The notes below the pieces were generated by a model. The model saw only the letters and a list, made by a program, of their open reading frames with translations, was not told the origin of the DNA and did not search any database. A stretch of DNA of 64,000 nt from Patescibacteria group bacterium (GTDB taxonomy: Bacteria > Patescibacteria > Microgenomatia > UBA12405): contig JAMCSD010000006.1 of NCBI GenBank assembly GCA_023380755.1, positions 263,821 to 327,820 of the forward strand. The letters run 5' to 3'. Position 1 is the first letter of the stretch; each line of letters begins with the position of its first letter. Below are positions 1 through 8,168 of this stretch, one piece after another. Position numbers and translations under genes: made by a program.

Positions 1-1
1 T

Positions 2-1843
2 ACTCTTTTGTCCAACGACAAAGACTCTGACGCCGTGACTACTGCCTTTGCCGCCGCGGCTGCTGCCCTGACCATTTCCGACATTCCGTTCAATGGTCCG
101 GTTTCCGCCGTTCGGGTGGCCAAAGTTGACGGTCAGCTTAAAGCTAACCCTACCTTATCAGAATTAAAAGCCTCCGATCTTGACTTGCTAGTTTGCACCG
201 GCCCCGCTGGTGTCAACATGATTGAGGCTGGTGCCAATATTGTGGACAACGATACCATGCTTTCGGCCATTACTTTAGCCAAAGAGACTGGTGACCAAAT
301 CAATAGCGAGATCGCCCAAATCGCCAAAGAATTGGGTAAAGAAAAATTTGCTTATGAACCCTTTGCTCCCTCTGCTGAACTGATTAAAGAAGTCAAAGGT
401 ATTATAGAAAAAGATATTGACGAATTCTTGGGTCATGGCCAAGATCTTAATGCCGGCAAAGCCGAAGAAAAAATCTTTAAGAAGGTCGAAGAAGCTTTTG
501 CTGACCGGATCAAAGCCGAGGAAGTAAATCCCAATTTGGTTAAAGCCGCTTTTGAAGAATTAGTCAAAAATGATTTCCGTGCCCGGGTTCTTAAGGGTTA
601 CCGTTTTGATGGTCGGAAACACGACGAAATCCGTCCGCTTCACATTGAGGCTGGCGTCCTCCCTTGTACTCATGGTTCGGCTCTCTTTCAGCGGGGCTTA
701 ACCCAGGCGGTGACTGTCACCACCCTCAGTTCTTTAGCAGAACAGCAATATTTACAGGACAGTTACGGTGAAGTTACTAAGCGTTATATTCACTATTATT
801 CGGCTATGCCCTTCTCCACCGGGGAGACCGGTAAGGTCGGCCGTCCTGGTCGCCGCGAAATCGGTCATGGCGCCCTGGCGGAAAAAGCTTTAGTCCCCGT
901 CATTCCTTCCGAAGCTGAGTTCCCTTATACCATTGTGGTGACCTCCGAAATCATGTCCCAAAACGGTTCTTCTTCCATGGCTTCCACCTGCGGTTCCACT
1001 CTCTCCTTGATGGACGCCGGTGTGCCCATCAAAGATAAAGTCGCCGGTATTTCCGTGGGTATGGTCTCCGATGGCGATGAAAAATATGCGCTCTTAACCG
1101 ATATCGCCGGTATTGAAGATCACAACGGTGACATGGACTTTAAAATCACTGGGACTCATACTGGCATCACCGCCATTCAACTGGACATTAAACGCCAAGG
1201 TTTAACCCTCCAAATGATTGCCGACACCTTTGTGGCCAGCACCAAAGCCCGGTTGTTTATTTTGGATCAAATGGAAAAGGTGATCACTGCTCCCCGAACC
1301 ACTCTTTCCACCTATGCTCCCAAGATCAAACTGGTGAGGTTGCCGGAGGAAAAAATTGGTGAAGTTATCGGTAGCGGTGGCAAAACTATTAAAGCCCTCA
1401 TGCAAAAATATGGCGTCCAAATCGATATTGATGATCTGGGTAATGCCTCTATTTCTGCCGTAGAACAGGATAAAATAGATGCTGCAGCTTATGAAATCGA
1501 ATCGATGATCAAAGAAGTCCAGGTCGGCGAAGAATACGATGGCATCGTCACCCGCGTGGAACCATTTGGCGCATTTATTGAATTCTTACCCGGTCGCGAA
1601 GCTCTGCTTCACGTTTCCGAAATGACTGGCGGTTTCCTTAAGGATCCCACCACTATCATCAAAATAGGCGACAAGCTCAAGGTTAAAATCAGCGGCTTTA
1701 ACGACAATCACCAGATCAAGTTAGCTGCTCCGGAATTTAAAGCGGCTCACCCCGGCGAACCCCGGACCGAAACCAATCGGACCGAATTCCGCCCCGGCGG
1801 TTTCCGTAACTTCCAGTCAGGCCCCCGCCGCTTTGGCCGGTAA
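2..1843 (+). CDS. pnp: Polyribonucleotide nucleotidyltransferase (PNPase), 5' end outside window
   Basis: PNPase is the phosphorolytic 3'-5' exoribonuclease of cytoplasmic mRNA decay. The frame is open to the left edge, and the first visible residues match the family about 115-120 residues in, so the start of RNase PH domain 1 lies outside. Visible in order are the rest of domain 1, the helical linker, RNase PH domain 2 with GSSSMASTCGSTLSLMDAG (about visible residue 320) and the acidic GDMDFK motif (about 373), a KH domain (IGSGGKTIK, about 455), an S1 domain (GIVTRVEPFGAFIE, from about 506) and an Arg/Pro-rich tail. The catalytic parts look intact. RNase J (4058) and RNase Y (59088) are in the same window, so the main RNA decay set is present. 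Confidence 0.97.
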   Translation, partial: TLLSNDKDSDAVTTAFAAAAAALTISDIPFNGPVSAVRVAKVDGQLKANPTLSELKASDLDLLVCTGPAGVNMIEAGANIVDNDTMLSAITLAKETGDQINSEIAQIAKELGKEKFAYEPFAPSAELIKEVKGIIEKDIDEFLGHGQDLNAGKAEEKIFKKVEEAFADRIKAEEVNPNLVKAAFEELVKNDFRARVLKGYRFDGRKHDEIRPLHIEAGVLPCTHGSALFQRGLTQAVTVTTLSSLAEQQYLQDSYGEVTKRYIHYYSAMPFSTGETGKVGRPGRREIGHGALAEKALVPVIPSEAEFPYTIVVTSEIMSQNGSSSMASTCGSTLSLMDAGVPIKDKVAGISVGMVSDGDEKYALLTDIAGIEDHNGDMDFKITGTHTGITAIQLDIKRQGLTLQMIADTFVASTKARLFILDQMEKVITAPRTTLSTYAPKIKLVRLPEEKIGEVIGSGGKTIKALMQKYGVQIDIDDLGNASISAVEQDKIDAAAYEIESMIKEVQVGEEYDGIVTRVEPFGAFIEFLPGREALLHVSEMTGGFLKDPTTIIKIGDKLKVKISGFNDNHQIKLAAPEFKAAHPGEPRTETNRTEFRPGGFRNFQSGPRRFGR

Positions 1844-1863
1844 CCTTTCCTAATAAAATTCGC

Positions 1864-1869
1864 TATACT
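1864..1869 (+). promoter_or_regulatory. -10 box TATACT for the Lon-like gene
   Basis: TATACT ends 8 bases before the ATG at 1878, so a start about 7 bases downstream of the box gives a leaderless or nearly leaderless mRNA. No Shine-Dalgarno sequence is present. Confidence 0.5.
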
Positions 1870-1877
1870 GATAACAA

Positions 1878-2939
1878 ATGGTATCCATTGCCCTGGATAT
1901 AAATCAGGAAATCCAAAAATTAATTGACCGGGCCGCCGCCGCTCAACTGCCTGATGGCCTGCGCGATAAACTCGAAGAATTATTCCAACAGCTGCGGGTT
2001 AACGCCAATTCCGAAACTACCTTTTGGGAAAATTACCAACGGACTGCCAGCTATATTGACTGGATTACCAATTTGCCCTGGAACAAATCCAGTCAGGATA
2101 TTCTTGACGTCAATTACACCCGCGAAAAACTGGATGCCAACCACTATGGCCTCGATACTATTAAGGATCGGATTATTGAGTACATTTCCGTCTTAGCTCT
2201 GCAAAAGGCTCGCCATCCGGGTGAAAAAATGCGGGCTCCGGTGATTCTTTTTCAAGGTCTGGTCGGTACCGGCAAAACGACTATGGCTAAATCTATTGCC
2301 GATGTTATGGGACGAAAATTAATCCGTATTCCTTTTGGCGGTTTGGGCGACCCCTTATACCTTCGCGGCCAATCGCGGATTTACCCTGAAGCTGAACCGG
2401 GGATCATTGTTCGGGGGTTGCGTGATGTCGGAGTCAATAATCCCGTTATTTTGCTTGATGAAATCGACCGGGTGGCCGACAGCGCCCTCAACACTATCAT
2501 GGGAGTTCTGGTGGAACTCCTGGATCCGGAACAAAATAATAAGTTTACGGATCATTACATTGATTACCCTTTCGATCTTTCCCAGGCCTTCTTTGTGGCC
2601 ACCTGCAATAATACTACCCGCATCGCTACCGCTGTTATGGACCGCTTAGAGCTTATCCAAATGCCCTCTTATACCGACGATGAAAAAATTAATATCGGCC
2701 AGAAATATCTTTTCCCCCGCGCCCTCCAAGATGCCGGCCTAACCGCTTCCGAGCTTCAAATCAGCGACCGTATCTGGCTTCAGGTCGTCCGCCCCTTGGG
2801 TTTTGATGCCGGCGTTCGGACCTTAAAACGGAACATCGAAGGCTTATGCCGCAAAACTGCCGCTTTAATTTTTGAAGGCAAGGTCAAAAAAGTAGTAGTG
2901 GACGAATCAAATATTAAGGAATTCATGCCCCAATGGTAA
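1878..2939 (+). CDS. Lon-like AAA+ ATPase lacking the protease domain
   Basis: This 353-residue protein aligns with the middle of Lon. The helical pre-AAA segment (IDWITNLPWNK, DANHYGLDTIKDRI) spans about residues 45-110, Walker A is GLVGTGKTT (about 127-135), Walker B is VILLDEID (about 191-198), the arginine-finger region is MDRLE (about 254), and the sensor-2 segment is GVRTLKRNIEGLCRK. The chain stops where the Ser-Lys protease domain should begin, and the Lon N-terminal substrate domain is also absent. The ATPase residues are kept, so an energy-driven unfoldase or remodelling role is possible; protease activity is not. The stop overlaps the next start by 7 bases, suggesting cotranscription. 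Confidence 0.85.
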   Translation: MVSIALDINQEIQKLIDRAAAAQLPDGLRDKLEELFQQLRVNANSETTFWENYQRTASYIDWITNLPWNKSSQDILDVNYTREKLDANHYGLDTIKDRIIEYISVLALQKARHPGEKMRAPVILFQGLVGTGKTTMAKSIADVMGRKLIRIPFGGLGDPLYLRGQSRIYPEAEPGIIVRGLRDVGVNNPVILLDEIDRVADSALNTIMGVLVELLDPEQNNKFTDHYIDYPFDLSQAFFVATCNNTTRIATAVMDRLELIQMPSYTDDEKINIGQKYLFPRALQDAGLTASELQISDRIWLQVVRPLGFDAGVRTLKRNIEGLCRKTAALIFEGKVKKVVVDESNIKEFMPQW

Positions 2940-3643
2940 TTAAATATCCTTTTATTGCTTCCGTTTTGGTCTCCATCGCCTTTGTAATCTTACTAATGTC
3001 TATTCGTCCAATCCTGCCGGAATATCGCACTACCATGGGCGGCCAGATTGTTTTTATTACCCCTACTCCCGAACCGCCCGTGGCGACTCCCACCCCTACC
3101 GCTTCTCTCGCCAAGCTTTACACCGATGCTGAATTAAAAAGAGAAATTGAAAAATTGACGGATTATAAAGAAAACAAATCTGATGATCGTCAATGGATGG
3201 ACGGTTTTTGCAGTGACAAATATTTTCCGGTAATCAGCCGGGGAGCGATTGCCGAAAAAGATATTTCCGGTCAACAATTTTTCTTAACCCCCAACTACTT
3301 TAAGTGGACCGATGCTCAGGTCAAAGATTTTAACCTTCATCCCGAGAAGTTTATTTGTGCTATTGGGGGAATTGTTCCTCTAAAAACCTACTCTAACCGT
3401 ATCCTTTGGAAAAACTTTAACCCCTGTGGTGCTGTTGGCCCCGATCACCCCGACCCGGGTTTTAATCAGTGCGTCACTGTTAGCCAACAAGTTGATCGGC
3501 TTTACGGCTTACTTCAATGTCCGACCACTGACTGGGTCAACTGTATGCCCTCAACTGACCAGAAACCCCGGCCGCAGTGTCAGCCAGACTTTTTACAATG
3601 GGCTACCAAAAATTGTCCGAATTTCAAAGGTGCCGCATTATAA
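2933..3643 (+). CDS. Membrane-anchored Cys-rich exported protein, unknown function
   Basis: I do not recognise the family. This 236-residue protein has one N-terminal membrane segment (about residues 4-26, signal anchor), a short Pro/Thr linker (TPTPEPPVATPTPT, about 43-57), and an outside domain of about 170 residues with eight cysteines (in FCSD, FICAI, PCGAV, QCVTV, QCPTT, NCMPS, QCQPD and NCPNF). The even number suggests disulfides. The start overlaps the Lon-like stop by 7 bases and no better start is seen. The gene probably belongs to the same transcript as the Lon-like ATPase; a functional link is unproven. Confidence 0.7.
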   Translation: MVIKYPFIASVLVSIAFVILLMSIRPILPEYRTTMGGQIVFITPTPEPPVATPTPTASLAKLYTDAELKREIEKLTDYKENKSDDRQWMDGFCSDKYFPVISRGAIAEKDISGQQFFLTPNYFKWTDAQVKDFNLHPEKFICAIGGIVPLKTYSNRILWKNFNPCGAVGPDHPDPGFNQCVTVSQQVDRLYGLLQCPTTDWVNCMPSTDQKPRPQCQPDFLQWATKNCPNFKGAAL

Positions 3644-3644
3644 A
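3639..3644 (+). promoter_or_regulatory. -10 box TATAAA for the UDG-like gene
   Basis: TATAAA overlaps the stop codon of the upstream gene (3641-3643) and ends 7 bases before the ATG at 3652. This fits the leaderless pattern seen elsewhere in the window and supports 3652 as the start. Confidence 0.45.
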
Positions 3645-3651
3645 ATTATAT

Positions 3652-4035
3652 ATGTCTGCCAATCTCAAAAAACAGCCCGGTTTGCCTTTTGTGGGAAACT
3701 CTGGTAAACTTCTTCACAAGCTTTTACAGTCGATAAAACTGAATCGGTCCGAAGTGTTTATTGCCAACATCTTTAAGCATCGACCTCCTGGAAACCGTAA
3801 TCCATTACCCGACGAAATTAGCGTTTGCCCGTCTTATTTGAAAGCTCAATTAAAAATTATAATACCCAAAATTGTCATTACCTTGGGTCGGTTTGCGAAA
3901 AATTTTATTCCCGTCGAATCGATTACCCGCCTCCGGGGTCAAATCAGATCAGTAGTCTGGCAGGATCTTCTGTTAACCATTATTCCTGTTTATCACCCCC
4001 CGGTCGGCTTCAAAAACTATTGGCAAATTTTTTAG
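3652..4035 (+). CDS. Shortened uracil-DNA glycosylase superfamily protein
   Basis: The 127-residue product matches the middle and end of family 4/5 uracil-DNA glycosylases: PGLPFVGNSGKLLHKLL, then IANIFKHRPPGNRNPLPDEI, VITLGRFAKNF and a terminal VYHPPVGFKN motif corresponding to the HPS/HPA loop. The usual N-terminal half-domain is missing, including the GEAPG catalytic motif and the iron-sulfur cysteines, and no reading frame upstream supplies it. The frame can be read back to 3577, but 3652 is preferred because a -10 box sits 7 bases before it. It is either a degraded glycosylase or a reduced protein that has lost classical activity. Confidence 0.65.
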   Translation: MSANLKKQPGLPFVGNSGKLLHKLLQSIKLNRSEVFIANIFKHRPPGNRNPLPDEISVCPSYLKAQLKIIIPKIVITLGRFAKNFIPVESITRLRGQIRSVVWQDLLLTIIPVYHPPVGFKNYWQIF

Positions 4036-4057
4036 GTAGAATTTAATTATCATTATT

Positions 4058-5842
4058 ATGGAAAACAAATTTAAAAATCAAAGTAATTTTAAGCCTGTTT
4101 ATCAACCTCCGCAAAAAAAATTTAGTGCCGTACCTTCTCAGGTCAGGCATTTTAATGCCGGTCGTGACCAAATGCGGATTTGTTCACTCGGCGGCTTTGG
4201 CGATGTCACCCAAAACATGTTCGTCTATGAGTTTGCTGCCAACAGCGAGTGGGATAAAAGCCAAATCATCCTGGTCGATTGTGGTGTCGGTTTCCCCGAA
4301 GAGGATACTTTTGGGGTTGATCTCCAAATTCCTGATACCAAATACTTGGAAGATAAAAAAGACCGTATATTGGGTCTATTCATTACTCACGGCCATGAAG
4401 ACCACATTGGTGCCGTCCGCTACATCTTACCCATTATTGGCAAAAACGTTCCCGTTTATGCCCCCAAACTCGCTGCCGCCTTTATTGAAGCCCGTCTTGC
4501 TGAAAATGACCAGCGGGCTAATTTGACTGTTTACGAAGATAATCAGGTCATTAACAGAGGTCCGTTTACTGTTGAGCCGGTCCGGGTTACTCACTCTATA
4601 CCCGATACCTTCCATTTGGCTGTTACTACTCCCATCGGCACTTTTTACCATGGTTCGGATTTTAAATTCGACCTCTTTCCTATGGATGGCAAACATGCCG
4701 ATCTTCCCAAGATTGCCGAAATCGGCCGCCGCAATGTGGTCTGCTTAATGTCTGACTGTTTGGGTGCCGACCACGAAGGCTTTTCTCCCTCGGAAAGGAC
4801 GATTGCCGAAAATTTTGAGTACGAAATCAAAACGGCCAAAGGCCGCGTTTTTGTCACCTCCATTTCCAGTAATATAGTCCGCTGGGGCCAGGCCATTGAT
4901 TATGCCAAACGCTCCGGACGGAAGGTGGTTGTCGTCGGTTTTTCCGTTGATCGGGCCATTCATATCGCCAAGGATTTTGGTTATATCAACCTTACCGATG
5001 CTGATATTGTCGACGTAGAGCGGGTTAAGAATTTTGCCGACAACAAATTGATCTTCTTGGTGGCGGGCTTTGCCGGTCAACCGGAATCGGCTTTAGCCAA
5101 AATGGTCATGGGCAAACACCGCATTAAGATTAAGTCTGGTGATAAAGTCATCTTTTCTTCACCGGATTACATTCCCGGAACGACCTCGGGAATTTACACC
5201 ATGATTGATAACCTGTCTAAGTTGGGTGCCGAAGTCGTTTATGGCGAGAAAGAAGAACTGCATGTTTCTGGCCATGGTTACCAAAAAGAGCATGCCCTTT
5301 TAATTCGGCTTTTAAACCCCCGCTTTTTACTGCCGATTGGTGGTAATTACCGCCACATCAAAAGTTACCAGGCAATGGCTCGGACCATGGGCTATCAGGA
5401 ATCCAGCTTTATTACTCCGGATTATGACTCCGCGGTGACCTTTTCCAACAACGGTACCAAGGCCGATGTTTCTTTCCACATTCCCATGCGCAAGGTTTTA
5501 ATCGATGGCTTGGGGGTGGGGGATGTTGGCACCACCGTTTTGCGTGACCGGAAAGCTTTAGCCGAAGATGGCATGTTTTCTGTCGTTATTCTCGTGGATA
5601 CCGTCCACAATACCATGGTTAAAGACCCCATTGTCTTAAGCCGGGGCTTCGTCTTTATGAAAGAAAATACCGACCTGATCGAGTATCTCAAAAAAGAAAC
5701 CAAAGCCAAGGCAACCGAAGCCATGGGCAATCCTCTTAATATGGACTATATTCGGGAGCAGGTCCAAGGCCATCTGGAGAATTTAATCCTGGAAAAAACC
5801 GGCCGCCAGCCGATGGTTCTGCCGTTAGTAATTGAAGTCTAA
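4058..5842 (+). CDS. rnj: Ribonuclease J
   Basis: RNase J is a metallo-beta-lactamase/beta-CASP ribonuclease with 5'-3' exonuclease and endonuclease activity in RNA maturation and decay. The 594-residue product has a basic, Gln/Pro-rich N-terminal tail of about 45 residues, then the metal motif HGHEDHIGA (about 111-119), further metal ligands (SIPDTFHL, GSDFKFD), the beta-CASP insert (VVVVGFSVDRAIHIAK) and HVSGHGYQKEHALLIRLLNP near 400, followed by the C-terminal domain. Length and motifs fit the family. A TAGAAT box at 4037-4042 may serve as a promoter. The stop overlaps the next start by one base (TAATG). Confidence 0.96.
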   Translation: MENKFKNQSNFKPVYQPPQKKFSAVPSQVRHFNAGRDQMRICSLGGFGDVTQNMFVYEFAANSEWDKSQIILVDCGVGFPEEDTFGVDLQIPDTKYLEDKKDRILGLFITHGHEDHIGAVRYILPIIGKNVPVYAPKLAAAFIEARLAENDQRANLTVYEDNQVINRGPFTVEPVRVTHSIPDTFHLAVTTPIGTFYHGSDFKFDLFPMDGKHADLPKIAEIGRRNVVCLMSDCLGADHEGFSPSERTIAENFEYEIKTAKGRVFVTSISSNIVRWGQAIDYAKRSGRKVVVVGFSVDRAIHIAKDFGYINLTDADIVDVERVKNFADNKLIFLVAGFAGQPESALAKMVMGKHRIKIKSGDKVIFSSPDYIPGTTSGIYTMIDNLSKLGAEVVYGEKEELHVSGHGYQKEHALLIRLLNPRFLLPIGGNYRHIKSYQAMARTMGYQESSFITPDYDSAVTFSNNGTKADVSFHIPMRKVLIDGLGVGDVGTTVLRDRKALAEDGMFSVVILVDTVHNTMVKDPIVLSRGFVFMKENTDLIEYLKKETKAKATEAMGNPLNMDYIREQVQGHLENLILEKTGRQPMVLPLVIEV

Positions 5843-6060
5843 TGACCAAAATTCTGACTCTCTTTCGCTATCTTTTTGGCGCTTATGCCCTGCTGGTCAG
5901 TTTTTCCAGCCTCCTGCACCACCTCTCCATTTGGGCCATTCTTTTCTTCGCCTGTTTAGGCTTTTATATTCTGCCCCTGAAAGTCGGAAAATGGCGCTAT
6001 CTTCTTATCGGCGGTATCGCCCTTTCCCTTTTGATGGGGTTGAAAAACCAAGTAATTTAA
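5842..6060 (+). CDS. Small hydrophobic membrane protein
   Basis: The 72-residue product is almost entirely hydrophobic, with about three membrane segments (roughly residues 5-22, 28-45 and 50-66) separated by short basic turns. It shares one base with the RNase J stop codon, so it is translationally coupled to rnj. I recognise no family. It could be a membrane tether or simply a passenger of the operon. Confidence 0.6.
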   Translation: MTKILTLFRYLFGAYALLVSFSSLLHHLSIWAILFFACLGFYILPLKVGKWRYLLIGGIALSLLMGLKNQVI

Positions 6061-6068
6061 AACCCTGC

Positions 6069-6074
6069 TATAAT
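6069..6074 (+). promoter_or_regulatory. -10 box TATAAT of the T-box leader
   Basis: A perfect TATAAT lies just after the preceding stop codon and upstream of the T-box RNA; transcription would start near 6081. A clear -35 at normal spacing is not obvious. Confidence 0.6.
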
Positions 6075-6080
6075 AAGCCA

Positions 6081-6216
6081 ATAAAAGCGAAGACACGGCT
6101 TCCCACCGTCGAGCTGATCCAGGGTCGCAACTGGGTCCGGAACTGAACCGTATAAATTCACCAGAGTAAAAACCAAGGTGGTACCACGACAAAGCTCGTC
6201 CTTGACGGGCTTTTTT
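6081..6216 (+). promoter_or_regulatory. T-box riboswitch leader controlling proS
   Basis: The T-box core AAGGTGGTACCACG is at 6175-6188. In the antiterminator, AAGG (6175-6178) pairs with CCTT (6200-6203) and ACG (6186-6188) with CGT (6197-6199), leaving TGGT free to pair with an ACCA tRNA end. The competing terminator is AGCTCGTC (6193-6200) with GACGGGCT (6204-6211) and a T-run. Upstream lie two hairpins: ACGG/CCGT with a 7-base loop CTTCCCA (6095-6109), and GATCCAG/CTGGGTC (6116-6137) with loop GGTCGCAA resembling a Stem I distal loop. Uncharged tRNA-Pro should permit readthrough into the small gene and proS. The specifier is uncertain: CCC in the first loop or CCG at 6148-6150. No Stem II elements are obvious, so the leader is short. 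Confidence 0.85.
6193..6216 (+). terminator. Intrinsic terminator of the T-box
   Basis: An 8-bp stem (6193-6200 with 6204-6211, one G-U pair) with loop CTT is followed by six T. It is mutually exclusive with the antiterminator because both use 6197-6203. Confidence 0.8.
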
Positions 6217-6228
6217 GTTATCAAAATT

Positions 6229-6432
6229 ATGACCACCGAAAAAGAACAGTTTCGCCAATTACAGCAGACCCAACACTGCCTTCGTGAAAATTTAAGGGAA
6301 AAATTGGCCGTCTATGGCGAAGAACGTCCGGTTACCGACCCTTCAATTATTGCCTTAAGTGAAGAAATTGCCCGCAATAAAGAGCTTTTATCTGCTCTCC
6401 AGCAACGTTTAACCATTACTACGTTACAATAA
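6229..6432 (+). CDS. Small helical protein, weakly Spo0E-like
   Basis: The 67-residue product is charged and helical. The central stretch LREKLAVYGEERPVTDPSII followed by ALSEEIARNKELL resembles the two-helix Spo0E-like aspartyl-phosphatase fold, but the SQELD signature reads SEEIA, so the assignment is tentative. The ATG at 6229 lies after the terminator; a longer frame from 6178 would run through the T-box and is rejected. It is the first gene after the T-box, so it would be induced together with proS when charged tRNA-Pro is scarce. Its role is unknown. Confidence 0.6.
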   Translation: MTTEKEQFRQLQQTQHCLRENLREKLAVYGEERPVTDPSIIALSEEIARNKELLSALQQRLTITTLQ

Positions 6433-6435
6433 AGC

Positions 6436-8148
6436 ATGAGATACTCACGCCTCTTTGGCAAAACTACTAAAACCGTTAGTCACGAAGCAACCGCCGCCAG
6501 CCACAAGCTCTTACTCCAAGGCGGCTTTATTCGCATGTTGGCCGCTGGCCGCTATTCGTTCTTGCCCCTCGGTTTTAGCGTCAGCCAAAAAATTGAAAAT
6601 ATTATTCGCGAGGAAGTAGAAAAAACCGGCGCCCAGGAAGTAATTGTTCCCACCCTACACCCTATCGAGCTTTGGCAGCAAGCTAACCGCGATAAAAAGT
6701 TTGGCAGCGCTATGATGCGGGTTACCGACCGCAACGGGGCTGAGTTTACCCTCGGAGCCACCGCTGAAGTCGTCATGCTCGATTTAGTTAAACAGTTCAG
6801 CGTTACCTATAAAGATCTGCCCATCAATATTTTCCAGTTTTCCCAAAAATTCCGTGACGAAGCCCGGGCTACCGGTGGTTTGTTGCGAACCCGGGAGTTT
6901 GTTATGAAAGATGGTTATTCTTTCCATGTCAATGAGGCCGACCTGAAAACTACCTATCAGCAATACTGGGATGCTTATGTTCGGATTGCCCAAAGATTGG
7001 AGTTACCAGTAACCATAGTTGAGTCCGACAATGGGGCCATCGGTGGTTCTATTTCTCATGAATTCATGGTCGAAACTCCGGTGGGGGAAGATACCGTCGT
7101 CAAATGCCACTGTGGTTATGCCGCCAACCTCGAAAAAGCCACCTTCATCAAAGAGGCCATGAACCCCGGGGAAAAAGAATTACCTCTTAAAGAGGTCGAG
7201 GCTGTCCGCGGGGCGACCATGGAAGATGGCGTTCAGCTCCACCATTTACCTCTTTGGCAGCAAATAAAAGATGTTATGTATGTTGATGACAACGGCCGCT
7301 TCGTATTGGCAATTATCCGCGGCGATTTTATGGTCAACGAGACCAAATTAAAAAATGCCTTAGGTATCAACGAATTACGCCACGCTACCGATGAAGAAAT
7401 TGTCCACCAACTTCATTCCGTCCCCGGCTTTATTTCCCCGGTGGCTATCAAAGACAATTTAGCCTCGGGTGTGGAACTAATTATTATCGCCGATGATTCC
7501 CTTTCCCAAGTCGTTAACATGTATGGTGGCTCGAACCGCAAAAATGTTGATTTAACTAATGTTAATTTTGGTCGTGATTACCGGGCCGACTTAACGGCCG
7601 ATATCGCCCAAGCCGAAGCCGGATTTATTTGTCCGAAATGCCAGAAATGGCAGCTGCAGATGGTTAAGGCCGTCGAGTTTGGCAACATCTTTAATATCGG
7701 CTTCACCTATAGCGACCCCATGAACGGTACTTTTGTCGACAAAGATGGTACTCCCAAAAAATTATATATGGGTTCATATGGCATCGGTATTGGCCGGGCT
7801 ATCGCCACCATTGTCGAACTGCACCATGATGATAAAGGGATTATCTGGCCTCGGGAAATAGCGCCTTACCAGGTGCACTTAGTCGCTCTCGATCTATTTG
7901 ATGAAAAAATCAGGTCAGAATCCGAAAAACTTTATCAACAATTACTTGATAAAAATATTGACGTTCTCTTTGACGACCGCGAAGGCGTCACCGCTGGTGA
8001 AAAATTTGCTGATGCCGATCTTATTGGTATTCCGGCGCGTCTGGTAATTAGTAAACGCAGTTTAGACAGGGGTGGTATCGAGGTAAAACAACGGCATTCC
8101 TCAGAATCGGCTATTATTGCCCTAAATGAGATTCCGTCTAGCTTCTAG
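6436..8148 (+). CDS. proS: Prolyl-tRNA synthetase
   Basis: ProRS charges tRNA-Pro with proline in the cytoplasm. The 570-residue product is the bacterial type. The class II catalytic core has the motif 2 region FRDEARATGGLLRTREFVMKD (about residues 138-158), then an inserted editing-like domain (about 225-400, starting near CHCGYAANLEKATF), motif 3 (MGSYGIGIGRAIATIVE, about 448-464) and an anticodon-binding domain at the end (VLFDDREGVTAGEKFADADLIG). TACAAT at 6425-6430 ends 5 bases before the ATG and may give a second, leaderless transcript independent of the T-box. An intrinsic terminator overlaps its stop codon. Confidence 0.97.
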   Translation: MRYSRLFGKTTKTVSHEATAASHKLLLQGGFIRMLAAGRYSFLPLGFSVSQKIENIIREEVEKTGAQEVIVPTLHPIELWQQANRDKKFGSAMMRVTDRNGAEFTLGATAEVVMLDLVKQFSVTYKDLPINIFQFSQKFRDEARATGGLLRTREFVMKDGYSFHVNEADLKTTYQQYWDAYVRIAQRLELPVTIVESDNGAIGGSISHEFMVETPVGEDTVVKCHCGYAANLEKATFIKEAMNPGEKELPLKEVEAVRGATMEDGVQLHHLPLWQQIKDVMYVDDNGRFVLAIIRGDFMVNETKLKNALGINELRHATDEEIVHQLHSVPGFISPVAIKDNLASGVELIIIADDSLSQVVNMYGGSNRKNVDLTNVNFGRDYRADLTADIAQAEAGFICPKCQKWQLQMVKAVEFGNIFNIGFTYSDPMNGTFVDKDGTPKKLYMGSYGIGIGRAIATIVELHHDDKGIIWPREIAPYQVHLVALDLFDEKIRSESEKLYQQLLDKNIDVLFDDREGVTAGEKFADADLIGIPARLVISKRSLDRGGIEVKQRHSSESAIIALNEIPSSF

Positions 8149-8167
8149 ATTCTAGGAAGCCTTTTTT
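8141..8167 (+). terminator. Intrinsic terminator after proS
   Basis: GCTTC (8141-8145) pairs with GAAGC (8156-8160), extended by TAG/CTA, and is followed by six T. The proS stop codon (8146-8148) lies inside the stem. The -10 box of ftsK begins immediately after the T-run. Confidence 0.7.
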
Positions 8168-8168
8168 A

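Noticed and set aside
3426..3707. Alternative frame that might supply the missing start of the uracil-DNA glycosylase
   Set aside because: Read through all frames upstream of 3652, none encodes a GEAPG motif or iron-sulfur cysteines, so a simple frameshift does not restore the enzyme.
6178..6228. Upstream in-frame start of the small gene before proS
   Set aside because: It would lie within the T-box antiterminator and terminator, which are conserved RNA structure rather than coding sequence.
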